Positions 52,722 through 61,273 of a stretch of DNA of 64,000 nucleotides are shown in pieces. Each line of letters opens with the position of its first letter. Positions within the stretch are counted from its first letter, which is position 1. The stretch comes from Barnesiella propionica. Lineage in GTDB: Bacteria > Bacteroidota > Bacteroidia > Bacteroidales > Barnesiellaceae. The position numbers were made by a program, and so were the translations under genes. Location: contig NZ_JAOQJK010000004.1 of assembly GCF_025567045.1 (NCBI RefSeq), forward strand, positions 186,001-250,000, written 5' to 3'. The notes below the pieces were generated by a model. That model made no database searches. It had not been told where the DNA came from and was given only the letters and a program-made list of their open reading frames with translations.

Positions 52722-55700
52722 ATGGGAAAAAAGTTTACACTTGTTTTAGGGCTTCTTATGATGGTTCTGGCAATTAATGCCCAGACATTATTAAGAGAAG
52801 ATTTTGAATCGTGTACGGTCATGCCTCCTAACGGATGGACGGTAATAGATGACGTACAACCGGGAACTGTCAATCACTGGATATTGTATGAAGATGACAA
52901 GGCCGCTGTGGCAGGTGTCAAGAGTGCATATTGTGATGCCGGCAGCTTTACTTATGATGAACCGGCGAAAGAAGAATGGCTCATTACACCCGCTCTCGTG
53001 TTGGATGATAATACATACAAACTGGAATATAAATGGGTAGGGGCTTCTGCTGCTGCTATAGAAAAACAGGAATATGATTTTAAAATCAGAATTTCTGATA
53101 ATGACGGGAAAACCTGGACGGATGTATGGTCTTTCCTGAACAAAGAACAGGTAGAAAAAAGCGGGGTGTTGTTTCCCTGGGCCGCTTGGGCAAAGAATAC
53201 TTCTATTATTAATTTGAGCGCATGGAAGGGAAAGACTATCAAAATTGCTTTTGTACACTGTAAACTTGTTGCCGGTCTGGGTAAAGGAAATTGCGTGAAG
53301 CTGGATGATATCCTGGTTGAAAAATATACTCCGATAGAAAAGCCTGTTGCTGAAGGTTCCGGTTCATATATTTTTAATGGAGCCTATATGGGAGTGAAAA
53401 AATATTCCGAACCTCTTTCTATCCGTAATGTCGGGGTCGATACTTTAAAGATATTGTCGATTGAAGGACTGGAAGGAACGGATTTTTCTACTAATATAGT
53501 TCCCGGCGATGTAAAGTTGTCTCAAAAACAGGAATACCGTTATAATGCGATATATACACCTACTTTGACCGGATCGCGCAATGCTACGATGACAATCAAG
53601 ACTAACGGAGGAGATATTAACGTAGCTTTGCAGGGAACTAAGCTGGTCTTGCCTGCAAATTACACCTTGGAAAGTTTTGAAGGCGATGTATATCCTCCTT
53701 TGGGTTGGACGTCTGCCAGCGAATGGAAACGTTACGGAGCCGGTTTTTCCGGTGATTTTTGCGTATATTCAAGCTTATCTTCGAATGGAGAGTTAATGAC
53801 TCCTCGTTTGGATCTTTCAGCCGGAGGCCCATATACGATCACATTCGATATGCTGGAAGATTATACTCCTGCATCGGACGATGCCGTAGGCCCTGAAAAT
53901 GAATTGGAGCTTTATTTTACTTCTAACGGCGGAAAGAGCTGGAGCAAACTTAATTTCCAGAATTTGACTTTGAATGAGATTGTTCGTTATAAAGTGGATC
54001 TGGGTTCTCCTGCATCTGATAATTGCTATGTGAAATTCAGATATGCCATGGAGCTCGATCTTTCAGGAGGTTATGATGAGATTCCGGAATACAGTACGAT
54101 TTTTGTGGATGATGTGGTTCTTCCTCCTCTTTACGGACGTGATGCTGCTCCGGTGGCCGCAACAAATCCTGTACCTGCAAATAATGCCATCAATGTGCAG
54201 AATGAAGATCTTAAATTATCCTGGGGCGGAAGTCAGTTCGCTACCGGTTATAAGTTATATGTAGGTACTTCCGAAAATAATTTCGATATTGTGAACGGCG
54301 AATCTCTTACGGCTACTTCTTATGAAATAGCTTTGTTAGAGAATAATACGAAATATTACTGGAAAGTTATTCCGTTCAATGCAGTAGGCGAGAGTGCCGA
54401 TGTAAAAGTATGGCAATTTACGACGATGGCCGATCAAAGTATAAAGACTTTCCCGTATTTTGAAGGTTTTGAAGGAGATGCATTTCCTACGTTGGGATGG
54501 CAAAGTATTAAAGGCGGTGCCTATGGTGGATGGAGCCGTACGAATATCAATCCTTTTGACGGAACATATTCGGCATTGGTTTCAAGTAACCTGAGCAATA
54601 CTCAGGATATCCTTCAGAGCCCTCCGGTTCAATTACCTAACGATAAGGATATGCAGATCAGCTTCTACTGGGGAAATTCGGTACCTTCCGGTCTTACAAA
54701 ACCTAAAGCACCGTCAATAACTACTGTCGTTGATAATGATACGTTATATTTAGAAATAAAATCGAACGGCGAATGGAATGTGCTGGCTTCTTTATCTACA
54801 TTGGATAAAGAAAACCAATCCTGGGCACGTGAACGTATTATGTTGTCGGCCTATAAAGGACAGACTGTAGCATTCCGTTGGCGTTACAGTGTAATGAACG
54901 GGATGAAAGCTACCGGTGGTGCTTTAGATAATATTATGATAGAAGAAGCCGCTATGGGTGGAAAAGCTGTTATTAATGCGCAAAGTTGGAATGCCGGCTC
55001 GGTAAATTATAAAAAATCCTACTCGTCTGGTACGGTGTTTGCTTTATTGAATGACGGTGAGCAGCCTATGACCCTTAAAAACATCAGTTTCAAGAGTAAT
55101 AATTTTATGACTTCTCTTGCTCCTAATACAGTGATTGCTTCCCGCGAAAGCGTACCTTTCTCCGTAACATTTAATGCCGGCGACGCCAATAAGCTGGTAC
55201 AAGATACTATGTTGCTCGAATTTGAAAATGCGGCAACGATTAAATTCCCTGTTGAAGGAACTGCATTAAGCAGTACGGTACGTTATTTCAGTTTCGATGA
55301 AGATGAGTTCGGTTCTGTAAATCCTCAGGGATTTACCATGATCGATGTTGACCGGGCTGCCACTTGCCGTCCTGTATTTATCAATTACCCGAACTACGGT
55401 GGTGCTTACGCCTTTATCGTAATCAACCAGAAACCGGAGCCGGAAGGAGCTGACTGGCGTAATATTTATCCCCGTTCGGGAGATCAAATGCTGGCTGCCA
55501 TGAGTCCTCAAGTAGAAGGTTTGTCTTCTAATGACTGGATCGTTAGTGAAAAAATGACGGCACGTGACCATGCACAATTCCGTTTCTATGCTAAATCTTA
55601 TGGTGATACCGAAAGTTTTGAGAATTCCAAAGTTTCAGTTTGGGTAAGTACTACAGATAATAAGCAGGCTAGTTTCGTGCCTGTGGCAAATGCACAGAAT

Positions 55701-56390
55701 ATGGTAGTTCCTCATATCGATAACCACAGCAATAAAAACTTTACGGAGTTTATTGTAGACTTGAGTGCGTGGAAAGGACAACAAATTTATGTAGCCTTGC
55801 AGCACACGGTAAGTTATAATGGTTTCGTCGCTTTCTTTGATGATTTCTATTATGAAGATTTCGATTTCGGTGCCGAAGAGAACAGTGCCCCTATATTTAT
55901 GTCTACCCCTGTAGAGAAGGCAACGATAGGACAGGTGTATACTTATAATCTACAAGTTTATGATGCCGATTCGGATCCTGTGACTATTAAAAATACCGGT
56001 CTTCCTTCTTGGTTGACTTTCACTCCCAATGCTACCGGCGGCGTTTATACAGGTACGCCAACTACATTAGGAGAAGTGATGTTCCGCATCAGTGCTTCCG
56101 ATGGTAAAGTTTCGGTAAGTCAAGACGTTGTTATTGACGTGACAGACGGTTCGGGTGTTGAAGAAGTAAATGCCGCTAAGGTTAAAGTATATCCGAATCC
56201 GGTAAGAAATGTATTATGTGTTGAGGGTACTGATGTAGAAGCTATTCAAGTTTATGACTTGACCGGAAATTTAGTTCTTTCGAAAGTAGGAACCAATGAA
56301 ATATCTGTAGAGTCTCTGATCACCGGAACATACATCGTACGTGTTCAATCGGCCGGACAGGTTTACTCGACCCGTGTTGTCAAGATGTAA
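52722..56390 (+). CDS. Large type IX-secreted protein with choice-of-anchor J and Fn3 domains
   Basis: A 1222-residue secreted protein. After a signal peptide (MGKKFTLVLGLLMMVLAINA) come several repeats of a jelly-roll domain of the choice-of-anchor J/cleaved-adhesin kind: starts at LREDFESCTVMPPNGW, ESFEGDVYPPLGWTSASEW, YFEGFEGDAFPTLGWQSIKG and the FSFDEDEFGSVNPQGF region. A choice-of-anchor D-like domain, a fibronectin III domain (about 485-570) and a putative Ig domain (about 1060-1145) are also visible. The C-terminal 75 residues (VKVYPNPVRNVLCVEGTDVE... GTYIVRVQSAGQVYSTRVVKM) form a type A sorting domain that directs export by the type IX system and surface attachment. Adhesion or polymer binding is likely; no enzyme domain was seen. 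Confidence 0.88.
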   Translation: MGKKFTLVLGLLMMVLAINAQTLLREDFESCTVMPPNGWTVIDDVQPGTVNHWILYEDDKAAVAGVKSAYCDAGSFTYDEPAKEEWLITPALVLDDNTYKLEYKWVGASAAAIEKQEYDFKIRISDNDGKTWTDVWSFLNKEQVEKSGVLFPWAAWAKNTSIINLSAWKGKTIKIAFVHCKLVAGLGKGNCVKLDDILVEKYTPIEKPVAEGSGSYIFNGAYMGVKKYSEPLSIRNVGVDTLKILSIEGLEGTDFSTNIVPGDVKLSQKQEYRYNAIYTPTLTGSRNATMTIKTNGGDINVALQGTKLVLPANYTLESFEGDVYPPLGWTSASEWKRYGAGFSGDFCVYSSLSSNGELMTPRLDLSAGGPYTITFDMLEDYTPASDDAVGPENELELYFTSNGGKSWSKLNFQNLTLNEIVRYKVDLGSPASDNCYVKFRYAMELDLSGGYDEIPEYSTIFVDDVVLPPLYGRDAAPVAATNPVPANNAINVQNEDLKLSWGGSQFATGYKLYVGTSENNFDIVNGESLTATSYEIALLENNTKYYWKVIPFNAVGESADVKVWQFTTMADQSIKTFPYFEGFEGDAFPTLGWQSIKGGAYGGWSRTNINPFDGTYSALVSSNLSNTQDILQSPPVQLPNDKDMQISFYWGNSVPSGLTKPKAPSITTVVDNDTLYLEIKSNGEWNVLASLSTLDKENQSWARERIMLSAYKGQTVAFRWRYSVMNGMKATGGALDNIMIEEAAMGGKAVINAQSWNAGSVNYKKSYSSGTVFALLNDGEQPMTLKNISFKSNNFMTSLAPNTVIASRESVPFSVTFNAGDANKLVQDTMLLEFENAATIKFPVEGTALSSTVRYFSFDEDEFGSVNPQGFTMIDVDRAATCRPVFINYPNYGGAYAFIVINQKPEPEGADWRNIYPRSGDQMLAAMSPQVEGLSSNDWIVSEKMTARDHAQFRFYAKSYGDTESFENSKVSVWVSTTDNKQASFVPVANAQNMVVPHIDNHSNKNFTEFIVDLSAWKGQQIYVALQHTVSYNGFVAFFDDFYYEDFDFGAEENSAPIFMSTPVEKATIGQVYTYNLQVYDADSDPVTIKNTGLPSWLTFTPNATGGVYTGTPTTLGEVMFRISASDGKVSVSQDVVIDVTDGSGVEEVNAAKVKVYPNPVRNVLCVEGTDVEAIQVYDLTGNLVLSKVGTNEISVESLITGTYIVRVQSAGQVYSTRVVKM

Positions 56391-56413
56391 GATATAAAAA
56401 TTTATATGCCCGA

Positions 56414-56456
56414 AATAGGCGGACTCTTTTTTGAGTTCGCCTATTTTATTTTTTAA
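56414..56456 (+). terminator. Intrinsic terminator after the first large secreted protein
   Basis: AATAGGCGGACTC (56414-56426) pairs with GAGTTCGCCTATT (56433-56445), 13 bp with one G-U pair, around a T6 loop, and is followed by a T-rich tail. Confidence 0.88.
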
Positions 56457-56562
56457 ATAATGAGGAATAAAAAAATGAGAGGTAATTATATGTGTTTAAT
56501 TACAAATTAGAAGTGATTGGCGATATTATCTTTCTTTTTTTTAGAAAATAAATATTTTTATA

Positions 56563-56570
56563 TATCTTTG
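56563..56570 (+). promoter_or_regulatory. Candidate -7 element of the second large secreted protein
   Basis: TATCTTTG matches TAnnTTTG; the start codon is at 56708. No -33 element is evident. Confidence 0.45.
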
Positions 56571-56707
56571 TCAAACAAAAATTATTTTTAAACGGAATAC
56601 CCTCCTGGAATAGAATTTTGCAGAATAAAAATACGCAATTTGTATCGATATATAGAAATATTTAATTTTCTAAGATAAGTTTTAAGTATTAATTAAAATA
56701 TACGTTT

Positions 56708-59700
56708 ATGAGAAAATCTACTTTAATTAGAATGTTGTTTATTGCTGTATTGCTGGCTATCGGGGCTATCCCTCCGGCAATGGCGGAAACAATTACTATC
56801 GGGGAAAAGAGTTCGTTCCAGATTACGAATTCGGCTCCGATAAGTTATGGGTATTATAACTCTCATAGTCAGATAATTATTCTGGCAAGTGAGCTGAATC
56901 TGCTGCCGGGTTCATCCATTAATTCCCTTACTTTCTATTATAAAACATCATCAACATCGAAAGATATGTCCCGTACATTGGCCTTTTCTTTGGGAGAAAC
57001 GGCCCAGAGCAGTTATGCGACAACTGATTTTTTAACGGCTTTGAGTACTTGTCTTGAGACCAGTGATACAAAGATGGATTTCACTACGAATGATCAAGAT
57101 GCGGAAGTTACTTATACATTCACTACTCCCTATATTTATAATGGGGGTAATCTGGTTATAGACTCAAAGACTATAGTAACGTCAAATCAGTGGACTACAG
57201 TATATTTTTATGCGGGACAAAATACTTCGGAATCTACCGTTTTGTATCATTCCTACGATAGTTCAGACCGTGCTGTTTCGAAAGATAATAAGCGTCCTGT
57301 TGTGACGATCGGCTATACAGCCGGAGAATTACCCGCCGAGGCAAAACTTTCGGCGTCTCCAGGTTCGCTCGATTTTGGTTATATCAAAGCTGGAACATCT
57401 GTTAGCAATAATGTTACCGTACAAAATATAGGTAAAGCGGATCTGACCGATTTTTCTGTAACCGGTATTTCGGCTCCTTTCTCTGTCGTTGTTCCGGATG
57501 GCGTTGTAACTTCTTTGGAAAAGAAGGAATTGATTTTTACTTACAATCCACAAGATGCAGGCGTACATACACAAACGGTTACCATTCACAGTAACGGAGG
57601 TTCCAAGAGCGTTGAACTGACAGGCAGTGCATATCCCAAAAATGCATATTTCGAACATTTTGAAGATATTACCTCTGCTCAGCCTGTGCCAACTTTTTGG
57701 TCTTATACCTCGGCTACGAACAGTGATCTTTCTGTAATTTCATCGGGAGGCCTGAACGGAACGAAATGTTTGGCAGTGGGAGAGAACTATTCGAATTATA
57801 AATTGTATTCTCCGAAAACCGGCGGACGCGTCTCGTTCTATGCGAAAGGCGGAGGCGGAGGTTATGGAGATACGCCTAAGCTAATCGTTTCCCAGCTGCT
57901 TGCATCCGATCCTGCGACTCCGGTAAATAAGCAGACCATAAGCTTATCTTCTTCTTATAAAGAAATAGTGATTGAAGATATTCCGGCCGGAACTAAGCTG
58001 ATGTTCGAAATGAAGTATGTTTATCTGGATGAATTTTTTGCAGAGTCTGTCGAATTGCCTAATAACAATATACAGATGCTGGATATTACGTCCCCTTCGA
58101 GTTGGGGTACGCTCAATGAAGGAACTTCTCCAGTAACGTTTACTTATAAAAATGCAGGTATATCCGATATGGCTGCCAACTCTTATTCTTTTACGGTATA
58201 TGATAGTGAAGGAAATGTACTCGGAACACTTACCGAGACTCCGGCTATAGCAGTGGGAGAAACAAAAACCTGTACGGTGAATGTGAATATTGCTTTGGAA
58301 GTTCAGGATGACGGACAGAGAATAACGTTCTATGTACAAGTTTCGGATGATGATGATAATTCTGATAACAAAACGGCGTCAAGGACGGTTTCCATTAATC
58401 CGGCTATTGGTAAACTCGGCCAGATAAAAGATGTTTATTTTGGTGTCAATAAAGGAATAAAAGAGATGATTTTCGAGTTGTCCAATACAGGAATTTCTCC
58501 TTTGAACATATCTGATATTTCTGTTGCGGCTCCGTTCACGGTCGATAAGAAAAATATGACTCTGGAGCCCGGAAAGTCCGAGAGTTTAACGGTTAAACTG
58601 GCCGGAAATGCCGGAGATTACGATGAACTCGTTACCATTACGCATAATGGTATTGGGGGAACTCGTACATTCAGGGTCTTGGGAACTATAGTGGCGGAAG
58701 ATGCCTTACTGGAATCTTTCGAAAGTACGGTTTTCCCGCCCGCCGGCTGGGTTATGCCGGAAGGCGCTAATTGGAGGAAAAATACGACGTATAGTTCTTA
58801 TAATCATTTGACCGGAATTCTGGAGGGAATATATACTTCCACTACCAGGGAAGACGATAAACAAAGTGCGGAAAACAGTATGGTGAATCTCTCTCGCCTT
58901 ATGACTCCTCGCTTGAAAGTGGCAGCCGGCGACAGTCTTGTATTCTATGTGGCCGGACGTACTTTTTCAAGTGTATTGGATGTACTTTATTCACAGGACC
59001 GTTCACAGTGGACAAAAGCCGCGTCTTATACGGCCGATGACTTTGAAACTACTTCTTATAAATTCAAGAGATTTGTAATAAAGGATATCCCGGCCGGAGA
59101 TTATTATTTCGCTTTCGATGCAGGTTACGTCCTGTTAGATATGGTTCATGGTTATAAACTTTCTCCTGCTTCGCACGATTTATATATCAACTCTTTTACG
59201 GGTAATGCTAAAGCTACGGTAAATAATGCGACTTCTTTTGAATTGTCCGTATCTAATATCGGTGTGAATAATGAAACGGCAGGCTCATATACTGTTACTT
59301 TGAAAGAAGACGGGGATTCTGTAGCTTGTGCAGCTGTCGTTGATTTGGCAGCAGGTGCTTCACAGATTTATAATATTGGCTATACACCTCATTCCGCAGG
59401 AGAGCATAGCTATACGGCGGAGATCAAAGCAGGTGAAGATTATAAAATCGTCTCTGCCCCGGTTGTCGTGAACGTAGCTCCCGAATCCTCGGAAGTTAAA
59501 CATACTATCGGTAAGGTCACTACTACTTCACGTTCGTCGAGTGAAGCTCCTATAGATTTGCGATCATTGTTCAGCCAGAGTGAAAGTGTTTATACGAAGA
59601 GTATGATAGGACTGAGTGCCGGGGCCAAAATTACGAAATTATCTTACCCGTATTATAGATATTCCGGTAGTAATGTGGATTTTAAAGCTACGATTTGGAT

Positions 59701-61102
59701 GGCTAATGTGACGGATGAAATGCCGGGTGACGCGTTTACCGATGTATCTGCTATGACACAGGTATTCTCCGGAACGGTGAATTTAAAAAACACGAAGGAG
59801 TTTGCAGACGCAGAATTCGTATTACCGGAAGGATTTGTTTATAGCGGTGAAAATATACGTATAGTTATCAAAGTAGAAAGTACCGAAAAACAGTATAGTT
59901 ATTCGTTTGCTTATGAACAAAAAGCCGAAATGGATCGTCGTACTGCAACGACTATTTATGCTGTTGCCGATGCGAAAGAACAACTGGAAGCTAAAAAACC
60001 TTCTTATTTTGAAATCTATACGGCAGAAGACTGGACTACCGGCGATTCTGAATCATTCCAGACCAAAATGCCTGTGATCCGTTTATCCGAAGAACGTGCG
60101 GTTCCTGTTGTAAGTGGTGTTGTGAAGGCCGGAGATGTAAAATTACCGGGCGCTCGGGTTACACTGACTGCAGGAGATGTCGTGTATGCTGCTGTATCGG
60201 ACGAAGAAGGAGCTTATAGTATTCCTGTATATCAGACGGGAAAAGACTATGTTTTGACGGCTGTTCTTGAAAACTACAGAGATTATACTCATGAAACTCC
60301 GGTTACGGTTGGTGAAGAAAATATTGGGAATCTGGATATAGAATTTTCTGTTCCGGTCGTTAGCGGTGTGGTTAAAGTTGGCGATATCGAATTATCTGGA
60401 GCTCGGGTTATATTGACTTCAGGAGATATTTCGTTCATAGGAGTTTCCGATGCCGAGGGAGTTTATAGCATACCTGTATATATACCCGGAAAGGATTATA
60501 CACTTACCGCTACTATGGAAAATTACAGAGACTATGTTGCAGAAGGACTTGTTTCGGTTTCTAAAGACGATATCGGCAATCTCGATATAGAGTTTGTCGC
60601 TCCTGTTGTTAGCGGAATTGTAAAATCGGGTAATACCATACTGGCCGGTGCGAAGATCGTTCTTACTTCTGGTGACGTAGCGTATGATGCGGTTTCCGGT
60701 GCAGACGGAAGCTATCGTATGGATGTTTATTTAACAGGTAAGGATTATGCCGTAACTGCTACATTGAAAGGTTATAAAGACTATGCGGCAGAGCAACCCG
60801 TTACTGTCGGTGCAGACGATATAACTCTAAACATAGAGATGGCAGCTGTACCTTCAGCTTTGCCTGAAAATCAGTCTTCAGGAATAAAAGTCTTTATTGA
60901 TGACTCGGGTATGTGCCATATTTCCGCCGGAGAAATTATACAATCGGTCACCATAAATAGTGCGAACGGAACGGTTGTAAAATATGCCGAGCCCGGAATA
61001 TCTGACACTGAATTAAATGTCGGAGATTCTGTCTCGGGAATTTATATGGTCATTGTTAAAACCGCAACTGCCGTGGAGGTTGTGAAGGTGATTAAAAAGT
61101 AA
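56708..61102 (+). CDS. Very large surface protein with three carboxypeptidase-regulatory-like repeats
   Basis: A 1464-residue secreted protein with a signal peptide (MRKSTLIRMLFIAVLLAIGA...AMA). The first ~200 residues form a beta-sandwich domain that recurs near residues 935-1125. Between them are choice-of-anchor D-like domains (LSASPGSLDFGYIKAGTSVS and LGQIKDVYFGVNKGIKEMIF), choice-of-anchor J-like domains (YFEHFEDITSAQPVPTFWSY, LESFESTVFPPAGW) and CARDB-like domains. Residues 1132-1380 are three consecutive 83-residue repeats of the carboxypeptidase-regulatory type. The C-terminus (VKVFIDDSGMCHI-like strand, then SGIYMVIVKTATAVEVVKVI) is a divergent type IX sorting domain lacking the YPNP motif. 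A structural or adhesive surface role is likely. Confidence 0.85.
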   Translation: MRKSTLIRMLFIAVLLAIGAIPPAMAETITIGEKSSFQITNSAPISYGYYNSHSQIIILASELNLLPGSSINSLTFYYKTSSTSKDMSRTLAFSLGETAQSSYATTDFLTALSTCLETSDTKMDFTTNDQDAEVTYTFTTPYIYNGGNLVIDSKTIVTSNQWTTVYFYAGQNTSESTVLYHSYDSSDRAVSKDNKRPVVTIGYTAGELPAEAKLSASPGSLDFGYIKAGTSVSNNVTVQNIGKADLTDFSVTGISAPFSVVVPDGVVTSLEKKELIFTYNPQDAGVHTQTVTIHSNGGSKSVELTGSAYPKNAYFEHFEDITSAQPVPTFWSYTSATNSDLSVISSGGLNGTKCLAVGENYSNYKLYSPKTGGRVSFYAKGGGGGYGDTPKLIVSQLLASDPATPVNKQTISLSSSYKEIVIEDIPAGTKLMFEMKYVYLDEFFAESVELPNNNIQMLDITSPSSWGTLNEGTSPVTFTYKNAGISDMAANSYSFTVYDSEGNVLGTLTETPAIAVGETKTCTVNVNIALEVQDDGQRITFYVQVSDDDDNSDNKTASRTVSINPAIGKLGQIKDVYFGVNKGIKEMIFELSNTGISPLNISDISVAAPFTVDKKNMTLEPGKSESLTVKLAGNAGDYDELVTITHNGIGGTRTFRVLGTIVAEDALLESFESTVFPPAGWVMPEGANWRKNTTYSSYNHLTGILEGIYTSTTREDDKQSAENSMVNLSRLMTPRLKVAAGDSLVFYVAGRTFSSVLDVLYSQDRSQWTKAASYTADDFETTSYKFKRFVIKDIPAGDYYFAFDAGYVLLDMVHGYKLSPASHDLYINSFTGNAKATVNNATSFELSVSNIGVNNETAGSYTVTLKEDGDSVACAAVVDLAAGASQIYNIGYTPHSAGEHSYTAEIKAGEDYKIVSAPVVVNVAPESSEVKHTIGKVTTTSRSSSEAPIDLRSLFSQSESVYTKSMIGLSAGAKITKLSYPYYRYSGSNVDFKATIWMANVTDEMPGDAFTDVSAMTQVFSGTVNLKNTKEFADAEFVLPEGFVYSGENIRIVIKVESTEKQYSYSFAYEQKAEMDRRTATTIYAVADAKEQLEAKKPSYFEIYTAEDWTTGDSESFQTKMPVIRLSEERAVPVVSGVVKAGDVKLPGARVTLTAGDVVYAAVSDEEGAYSIPVYQTGKDYVLTAVLENYRDYTHETPVTVGEENIGNLDIEFSVPVVSGVVKVGDIELSGARVILTSGDISFIGVSDAEGVYSIPVYIPGKDYTLTATMENYRDYVAEGLVSVSKDDIGNLDIEFVAPVVSGIVKSGNTILAGAKIVLTSGDVAYDAVSGADGSYRMDVYLTGKDYAVTATLKGYKDYAAEQPVTVGADDITLNIEMAAVPSALPENQSSGIKVFIDDSGMCHISAGEIIQSVTINSANGTVVKYAEPGISDTELNVGDSVSGIYMVIVKTATAVEVVKVIKK
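60101..60843 (+). repeat. Three in-frame 249-bp repeats in the large surface protein
   Basis: Units begin at 60101, 60350 and 60599. The protein unit starts VPVVSGVVK or APVVSGIVK, contains GARV-LT-GD, TGKDY/PGKDY and YRDY/YKDY, and ends IGNLDIEF. The first two are the most alike; the third is more diverged. Confidence 0.88.
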
Positions 61103-61125
61103 TGACAGGTAATTGTTTTTTGATG

Positions 61126-61160
61126 CAGCGCCGGGCTTTAAGCCCGGCGCTGTCGTTTTT
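61126..61160 (+). terminator. Intrinsic terminator after the second large secreted protein
   Basis: CAGCGCCGGGCT (61126-61137) pairs perfectly with AGCCCGGCGCTG (61141-61152) around TTA and is followed by TCGTTTTT. Confidence 0.93.
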
Positions 61161-61211
61161 ATAGCAAATGGGGTATTATAGGATTTAGATTAGTATATTT
61201 TATTAGCAGTT

Positions 61212-61245
61212 TTTGAGGATATGTAGGCAAGTTTGTGTAATTTTG
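61212..61245 (+). promoter_or_regulatory. Promoter of the third large secreted protein
   Basis: TTTG (61212-61215) and TAATTTTG (61238-61245) are 22 bases apart, close to the Bacteroidetes consensus. Transcription would start near 61251, about 23 bases before the ATG at 61274. Confidence 0.55.
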
Positions 61246-61273
61246 TGCAAATTATAAATGAACCGATTAAATA

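Larger units (their letters stand above)
56391..56707 (+). other. Intergenic region between two secreted-protein genes
   Basis: 317 bases with a terminator at its left end (56414-56456) and a candidate -7 element TATCTTTG at 56563-56570, giving a leader of about 130 nt for the next gene. The rest is AT-rich without obvious structure. Confidence 0.65.
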
